64,000 nucleotides of DNA. It comes from Frigididesulfovibrio sp031551885. Its GTDB lineage: Bacteria; Desulfobacterota; Desulfovibrionia; Desulfovibrionales; Desulfovibrionaceae. The number at the start of each line of letters is the position of its first letter. Position 1 is the first letter of the stretch. The notes below the pieces were generated by a model that worked only from the letters and a program-made list of their open reading frames with translations, had not been told where the DNA came from and did no database searches. The DNA is taken from contig JAVBMX010000025.1 of NCBI GenBank assembly GCA_031551885.1, positions 10,817-74,816 of the forward strand, written 5' to 3'. Shown piece by piece: positions 59,960-64,000 of the stretch. Position numbers and translations under genes: made by a program.

Positions 59960-61591
59960 ATGCAACGCCAAAAATCCAACGACGTCCTGGCCACCGTCAA
60001 CCGCGGCACGCCTGCCGAATCGGGATTATGTACCCTATGCCGGGCCGATTGCGCCGGGAAATGTGAAACGTGGCTTTCCTGCCTGAAAGGAAGAGAAACG
60101 CTCTATCCGCGTGATTTCGGCGCCATCACCGCCGGGGCGGATACAGCCGCGCCCACGGGCATCGGCTATGACGCCCTGCGCATTCAAGGGTACTGTTACG
60201 GCGCGCACGGAGCCCCGGCGAGCGCGGCCTCGGGCGACGTGCTGTTCACCGACGTTTCTTTGGAAACGGAAATCGGCGTGAACAAAAAAATCAAAGCCCG
60301 GTACCCGTTCGTGACCGGCGCGCTCGGGTCCACGGCCGTGGCCGCCCGTTACTGGGATTCGTTCGCTTCGGGCTGCGCCTTGTGCGGCATTCCCATGGTC
60401 GTGGGGGAAAACGTGGTCGGCATCGACCCCCAGGCCGAGTTCAAGAACGGCCGGGTGGTCAAAGCGCCGGAACTGGACCGCCGCATCACCTCCTATCGCC
60501 GTCGCCAGGACGGGTACGGGGCCATCTTTGTCCAGATGAATGTGGAAGACGCCCGCAACGGTGTGGCTCAGTATGTTTTGGATACCTACGGCGACGATGT
60601 GGTCATTGAACTGAAATGGGGGCAGGGGGCCAAAGACATCGGCGGGGAAATCTCCGTGACCGACATCAAGTACGCCACGTTCCTGCAAAAACGCGGCTAC
60701 CTGGTGGACCCCTCCCCCACGAGCGCGGAAGCCGGGCAAGCCGACAAGGACGGCGTGTTGCAGCACTTCGCCAGACACAGCCGGCTCGGATATACCGACC
60801 TGAATCATTACAACGAAGTGTGCGACCACTTTTTGCAAACCGTGGCCGAGCTGCGCTCGTTGGGCGCGGCCCGCATCACCTTGAAAACCGGGGCCTACGG
60901 GATGATTGGGCTGGCCTTGGCCATGCGTTTGGCGGCCGAAGCCAAGCTTGATCTGTTGAACGTCGACGGCGCGGGCGGCGGCACGGGTATGAGCCCCTGG
61001 GACATGATGGAAAACTGGGGGGTTCCGGCCCTGCTGCTGCATTCCAAAGCTTATGAATACGCCAAGCGCTTAAACGATCGCGGCCTGAAGCCGGCCGATA
61101 TGGCCTTTGCCGGCGGCTTCGCCTCTTCCGGCTCGATCTTCAAAGGGTTGGCCTTGGGAGCGCCGTTCACCAAACTTATCTGTATGGGTCGGGCCATGAT
61201 GATTCCCGGCTTCCTCGGCGCGAACATCGAAGGCGTGCTGCGTCCGGAACGCCGAAGCGCGGTTTTCGGCAACTGGGAACAACTCCCTAAAACCGTTTCC
61301 GACATCGGCCTCACCCCGGAAACCATCTTTGCCGGCTGGCATGCCGTGCAACAAAAAATCGGCAAAGACGCCATGAAAGAACTGCCTTTCGGCGCGGTGG
61401 CCATGTGGACCTTGCTGGACAAGCTTGGAGCCGGCCTGCAGCAGTTCATGGCCGGGGCGCGCAAGTTTCGTCTGGGAGAAATCTCCCGTGAGGACATCGC
61501 CTCCTGCAACCGCGAGACGGAAAAAGAAACCGGCATCCCCTTCATTACCGAGGCATTTGACGACGAGGCCCGCCGTATTCTCGACAGCTGA
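59960..61591 (+). CDS. FMN-dependent glutamate-synthase-type protein (archaeal-type GltB core)
   Basis: The 543-residue protein holds the FMN/3Fe-4S synthase domain of GltS without the N-terminal glutaminase: ELKWGQGAKDIGGEIS, LLNVDGAGGGTGMSPWDMMENWGVPALL in part, and GRAMMIPGFLGANIEG. The N-terminus has a Cys array (C24, C27, C31, C35, C41) that could bind Fe-S. Such stand-alone proteins pair with separate amidotransferase and ferredoxin subunits in archaea and some anaerobes; none is adjacent here, so a flavin oxidoreductase with another substrate is possible. The ATG at 59960 has AAGGAG 7 nt before; upstream in-frame ATG codons have no suitable spacing. Terminator follows. Confidence 0.85.
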   Translation: MQRQKSNDVLATVNRGTPAESGLCTLCRADCAGKCETWLSCLKGRETLYPRDFGAITAGADTAAPTGIGYDALRIQGYCYGAHGAPASAASGDVLFTDVSLETEIGVNKKIKARYPFVTGALGSTAVAARYWDSFASGCALCGIPMVVGENVVGIDPQAEFKNGRVVKAPELDRRITSYRRRQDGYGAIFVQMNVEDARNGVAQYVLDTYGDDVVIELKWGQGAKDIGGEISVTDIKYATFLQKRGYLVDPSPTSAEAGQADKDGVLQHFARHSRLGYTDLNHYNEVCDHFLQTVAELRSLGAARITLKTGAYGMIGLALAMRLAAEAKLDLLNVDGAGGGTGMSPWDMMENWGVPALLLHSKAYEYAKRLNDRGLKPADMAFAGGFASSGSIFKGLALGAPFTKLICMGRAMMIPGFLGANIEGVLRPERRSAVFGNWEQLPKTVSDIGLTPETIFAGWHAVQQKIGKDAMKELPFGAVAMWTLLDKLGAGLQQFMAGARKFRLGEISREDIASCNRETEKETGIPFITEAFDDEARRILDS

Positions 61592-61624
61592 CGACCGGAA
61601 GGGCGGTTTCATCCGGCCGTAAGT

Positions 61625-61663
61625 CTCCCCTTCGAACATGTGGTTCGGAGGGGAGTAATTTTT
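61625..61663 (+). terminator. Intrinsic terminator after the glutamate-synthase-type gene
   Basis: CTCCCCTTCGAAC (61625-61637) pairs with GTTCGGAGGGGAG (61643-61655), followed by TAATTTTT. The stretch 61664-61778 holds no gene. Confidence 0.85.
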
Positions 61664-61778
61664 ACGGGCGCCGGGCTCCGTGGCCGGCGTGCCTATGCCG
61701 GGGACTCGGCGGACACGCGTTGTGCCCAAGCCGACGTGCCCACTGTGCGCTTTTTCATTGTTCAATTTTTTTGGCATA

Positions 61779-62325
61779 TCATTTGAATAATATTGAAATA
61801 TTTTCCCGCCCCGCCTCCATCACGGCCATATCGCCTTGGGCATAGGGGTTGGGAGACTGCAACCAATCGTCCCAAGCCTGTTTACATGAGTCCATTTCAC
61901 GTGGTCCGGCAATCGTTATGCCGGGTTCTTTTTCCCATAGCGCCCGTCCCCAGCCGCAGGGGTAAAAATACCACTCCGGAGTCCAGCAGGGCTGCACTTC
62001 CTTCGGCAACCGCCCTTCTCGGGGAAATCCTGGTACGGCAACGGCCATAAAGTCGCCTTTTTTTCATAAAAGGCAGGAGTTTCGGCAGCATGCCTTCGTT
62101 GTTGCCGAAGTATTGATAGGAATCCACGCTTATGATCATGTCAAAATATTCCTGCGCAAACGGAAGCTCTTTCGTCGCATCAACCAGGAAGGGAAATATC
62201 TTTGCATCAAGTCCCAAGCCGGCAAAGCGTTTCGCGTTTTTGTCGGGGGAAATCCATGAGTCGGCCGCAAACGCCGTCACATCATATTTTTCCGTATTGC
62301 AACGCGCCGGGCGGAAACCCGCATT
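61779..62325 (-). pseudogene. SAM-dependent methyltransferase, 5'-truncated and frameshifted
   Basis: Two minus-strand frames together make the C-terminal two thirds of a class I methyltransferase. The first reads VTAFAADSWISPDKNAKRF, FDMIISVDSYQYFGNN, LLPFMKK; the second continues as MAVAVPGFPREG, WYFYPCGWGRALWEKEPGI, CKQAWDDWLQSPNPYAQGD. The break is at an A7 run near 62060-62070 (minus strand ATG then seven A); six would restore the frame. Upstream, the Rossmann motif I is missing: the frame only reaches back to about 62325 before a stop. Either a decayed gene or, for the A7 site alone, a sequencing error; the truncation suggests decay. Confidence 0.8.
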
Positions 62326-62429
62326 TTACGCCATCGCTCTTGACCTTTGGAGAAAAAGAGAGGAACAACCGAAGCGCCCGTGGAGCCGGCGCTTCAGGCC
62401 TTCGCCCAACGGGAAAAGGAGCAAACCGC

Positions 62430-62783
62430 GTGCGCGCCGTCATTTACAGTCTTCTGGCCTCCATTTTTTTCGCCGCCACCTTCACGCTCAACCGGTCCAT
62501 GGATCTTGCCGGCGGACACTGGACCTGGAGCGCCTCGCTGCGGTTCTTCTTTATGCTGCCCATGCTGGCCTGCCTGTTGGGCCCCAAGCGCCTGCGCGCG
62601 GCTCTGGCGCATTTTTCCGCTCACCGCGCCGAGTATCTGCTCTGGAGCACCGTCGGCTTCGGCCTGTTCTACGCGCCGGTGACTTTCGCGGCGGCCCACG
62701 GAGAAGGCTGGCTGGTGGCCGGCACCTGGGAAATCACCATCATCGCCGGGCCGTTGCTGACGTGTAAAGTTCCCGTAAATTAG
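62430..62783 (+). pseudogene. DMT-type multidrug exporter gene, cut by an IS element
   Basis: GTG 62430 (AAGGAG upstream) starts RAVIYSLLASIFFAATFTLN, then SASLRFFFMLPMLACLLGP and LWSTVGFGLFYAPVTFAAAHGEGWLVAGTWEITI, the first part of a 10-helix EamA/multidrug-resistance efflux protein. At 62763 the IS begins, and the last codons (CKVPVN, stop) are IS sequence. About 110 of an expected 300 residues remain; the 3' part should lie beyond the right edge of the window. 62326-62429 shows no other gene. Confidence 0.85.
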
Positions 62784-62834
62784 GTCCATTGCCAAGTAGA
62801 GACTTCTGGTTAAAACTCACCCCAGGAGAATTCA

Positions 62835-63101
62835 ATGCGCAAGACCCGGTTCACCGAATTTCAGATCGTCAAAATCCTTAAGTCCGTGGAAGGCGGCATT
62901 GCCGTCAAGGACGCCTGCCGCGAGCACGGCATCAGCAGCGCCACTTACTACAAGTGGAAATCCAAGTATGGCGGCATGGAGGCTTCGGACGTGCAACGCA
63001 TGCGGGAGCTTGAGGCGGAAAACCGCAAACTCAAGCAGATGTATGCGGAACTGAGCCTTGAAAACGTCATGCTCAAGGATGTTATCGAAAAAAAGCTATA
63101 A
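62835..63101 (+). CDS. IS3-family transposase OrfA
   Basis: The 88-residue protein has an N-terminal helix-turn-helix (FTEFQIVKILKSVEGGIAVKDACREHGISSATYYKWKSKYGG in part) that binds the IS ends, followed by a leucine-zipper-like coil (RELEAENRKLKQMYAELSLE). It ends at TAA 63099-63101 just after the slippery run A AAA AAG (63089-63095), where ribosomes can shift to the -1 frame to make the OrfAB transposase. AGGAG precedes the ATG. Confidence 0.93.
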   Translation: MRKTRFTEFQIVKILKSVEGGIAVKDACREHGISSATYYKWKSKYGGMEASDVQRMRELEAENRKLKQMYAELSLENVMLKDVIEKKL

Positions 63102-63121
63102 GGCCGGTTCAGAAGAAAGAG

Positions 63122-63949
63122 ATGGTGGCGTATGCGGTGTCCGCGCATGGCCTAAGCGAACGAGCCTGTTGCCGGGCGCTCGGCGTCAGCCGGAGTTATT
63201 ATGCATACAAAGCCAAGCCGCGTGATGACAGCGCGGTAATACAGGCTCTGTCTGGACTGGCCGACAAAAAGCCCACTTGGGGGTTCAGCAAGCTGTTTGA
63301 TTCTCTGCGCCGCCAAGGGGCGGCCTGGAATCACAAGCGGGTATGGCGCGTCTATTGCCTTATGGGCCTGAACAAGTGGCGCAAAAGTTTCAAGCGCCGT
63401 TTGCCCGGCCAGACACGGTGTGTGGCGCAACCTTTGGCAGCCAATTACTGCTGGTCCATGGATTTCATGCGCGACACTCTGTACAGTGGCAGAGTGTACC
63501 GGGTTTTCAACGTAATAGACGACTATAACCGTGAAGTCCTTGCCTCGGAGATAGATACGAATATGCCTGCCGGACGTATCGTCCGGATTCTGGATCGCAT
63601 AGCCGCCGAGCGCGGCACGTATCCCGAACGGCTGCGAATGGACAACGGCCCGGAGTTCGTCGGAACAGTGATGTCCGTCTGGGCGGAGGAGCACGGCGTT
63701 GCCTTGGATTTTATCAAGCCGGGCAAGCCGACCCAGAATTCATACGTGGAGCGGTTTAACCGCACGCTTCGTGAAGAGGTGCTGGATTTATATATCTTCA
63801 ACAGCTTGAGTGAAGTACGGATAGCAACAGAGAAATTTGTCCGCGAATACAATGAGGAGCGGCCTCATGAATCTCTTGCGAAAATGCCGCCGGTGGAATT
63901 TGCCGCCCATCGGGCCGGGACATGCCCCGGCCCGATGGGCCACTCGTAA
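63122..63949 (+). CDS. IS3-family transposase OrfB (DDE integrase core)
   Basis: The 275-residue catalytic part has an HTH_21-like start (GLSERACCRALGVSRSYYAY), then the DDE core: SMDFMRDTLYSGRVYRVFNV with the first Asp, RMDNGPEFVG with the second and YVERFNRTLREEVLD with the Glu. All three are intact, so it should be active. The frame is -1 to OrfA and open back to the slippery site, so the protein is probably made mostly as the OrfAB fusion; ATG 63122 is a possible independent start. Confidence 0.93.
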   Translation: MVAYAVSAHGLSERACCRALGVSRSYYAYKAKPRDDSAVIQALSGLADKKPTWGFSKLFDSLRRQGAAWNHKRVWRVYCLMGLNKWRKSFKRRLPGQTRCVAQPLAANYCWSMDFMRDTLYSGRVYRVFNVIDDYNREVLASEIDTNMPAGRIVRILDRIAAERGTYPERLRMDNGPEFVGTVMSVWAEEHGVALDFIKPGKPTQNSYVERFNRTLREEVLDLYIFNSLSEVRIATEKFVREYNEERPHESLAKMPPVEFAAHRAGTCPGPMGHS

Positions 63950-64000
63950 CACTACTGGAAGTTTTTACTAATATCTGGCCCTAAGAATGGGGACTTTACA

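Larger units (their letters stand above)
62763..64000 (+). mobile_element. IS3-family insertion sequence (IS407-like), complete to the window edge
   Basis: The 1238-bp element starts with TGTAAAGTTCCC (62763-62774) and ends with the near-inverse GGGGACTTTACA (63989-64000), so the terminal inverted repeat matches at 11 of 12 positions, with a second shared block (TTAGGTCC/GGCCCTAA) inside. It encodes OrfA and OrfB in a -1 relationship. The right terminus is the last base of the window, so the target duplication cannot be checked. It has inserted in the drug-exporter gene. Confidence 0.92.

Noticed and set aside
1..64000. CRISPR arrays, tRNA and rRNA genes, prophage or integrative elements
   Set aside because: No regularly spaced repeat array, no cloverleaf with conserved TTCGA arm and no rRNA signature was seen on either strand. 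The only mobile element with transposase is the IS at the right end.

Overview
The window reads as chromosomal DNA of a Gram-negative, GC-rich (about 60 % by eye) anaerobe, most likely a Desulfovibrio-like member of the Desulfobacterota. The reasons are the outer-membrane lipid (Mla) and LPS heptose (HldD) genes, hslU close to argB, a stand-alone archaeal-type glutamate synthase, a radical-SAM thiamine branch (ThiH), an AmmeMemoRadiSam pair and a NapH-type polyferredoxin. The genus is an inference; no rRNA or tRNA gene is visible to test it.

Layout. 1-8 kb: end of a tyrosine recombinase gene, hslU, a frameshifted metallo-hydrolase, a DUF2318/FtsX-permease/ATPase set resembling the P19-linked iron-uptake module, argB and a methyltransferase. 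8-16.5 kb: mtaD, asnS, hldD, a LigB-AMMECR1 fusion next to its radical-SAM partner, a lipoprotein and an acidic coiled-coil protein. 16.6-24.2 kb (minus strand): an S1-domain protein, a five-gene mlaEFDCA operon with 4-nt overlaps, and argS plus a SPOR protein. 24.4-26.9 kb: polyferredoxin, HAD phosphatase and a small exported protein. 27.1-32.7 kb (minus): thiamine genes thiS-G-H-F, a coiled-coil protein, thiE and thiD, headed by a TPP riboswitch with an intrinsic terminator.

33.2-53.5 kb is the main accessory region, a cell-surface glycan locus whose two arms converge near 46.2 kb. The plus arm holds a translationally coupled small protein, an SGNH/CitC-type adenylyltransferase fusion, an asparagine-synthetase-like enzyme that has lost its glutaminase residues, a radical SAM protein, a methyltransferase, a formyltransferase, a WbpG-type amidotransferase, a DegT aminotransferase and two glycosyltransferases. 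The minus arm encodes WbpB-, WbpE- and WbpD-like enzymes and a 1472-residue multi-domain glycosyltransferase. Together they suggest a 2,3-diamino-uronic acid, possibly carrying an acetamidino group, with further N-formyl, methyl or acyl decoration.

53.8-64 kb: a large membrane protein with a CCHC zinc knuckle, a MoaE-like protein, a TPR protein, an MFS transporter, a glutamate synthase-type protein, then a decay zone. That zone has a frameshifted methyltransferase and a drug-exporter gene cut by an IS3-family element whose right terminus is the last base of the window. A dispersed hairpin repeat (three large copies plus fragments) sits at gene 3' ends, and in several cases its terminal TAG is the gene's stop codon.
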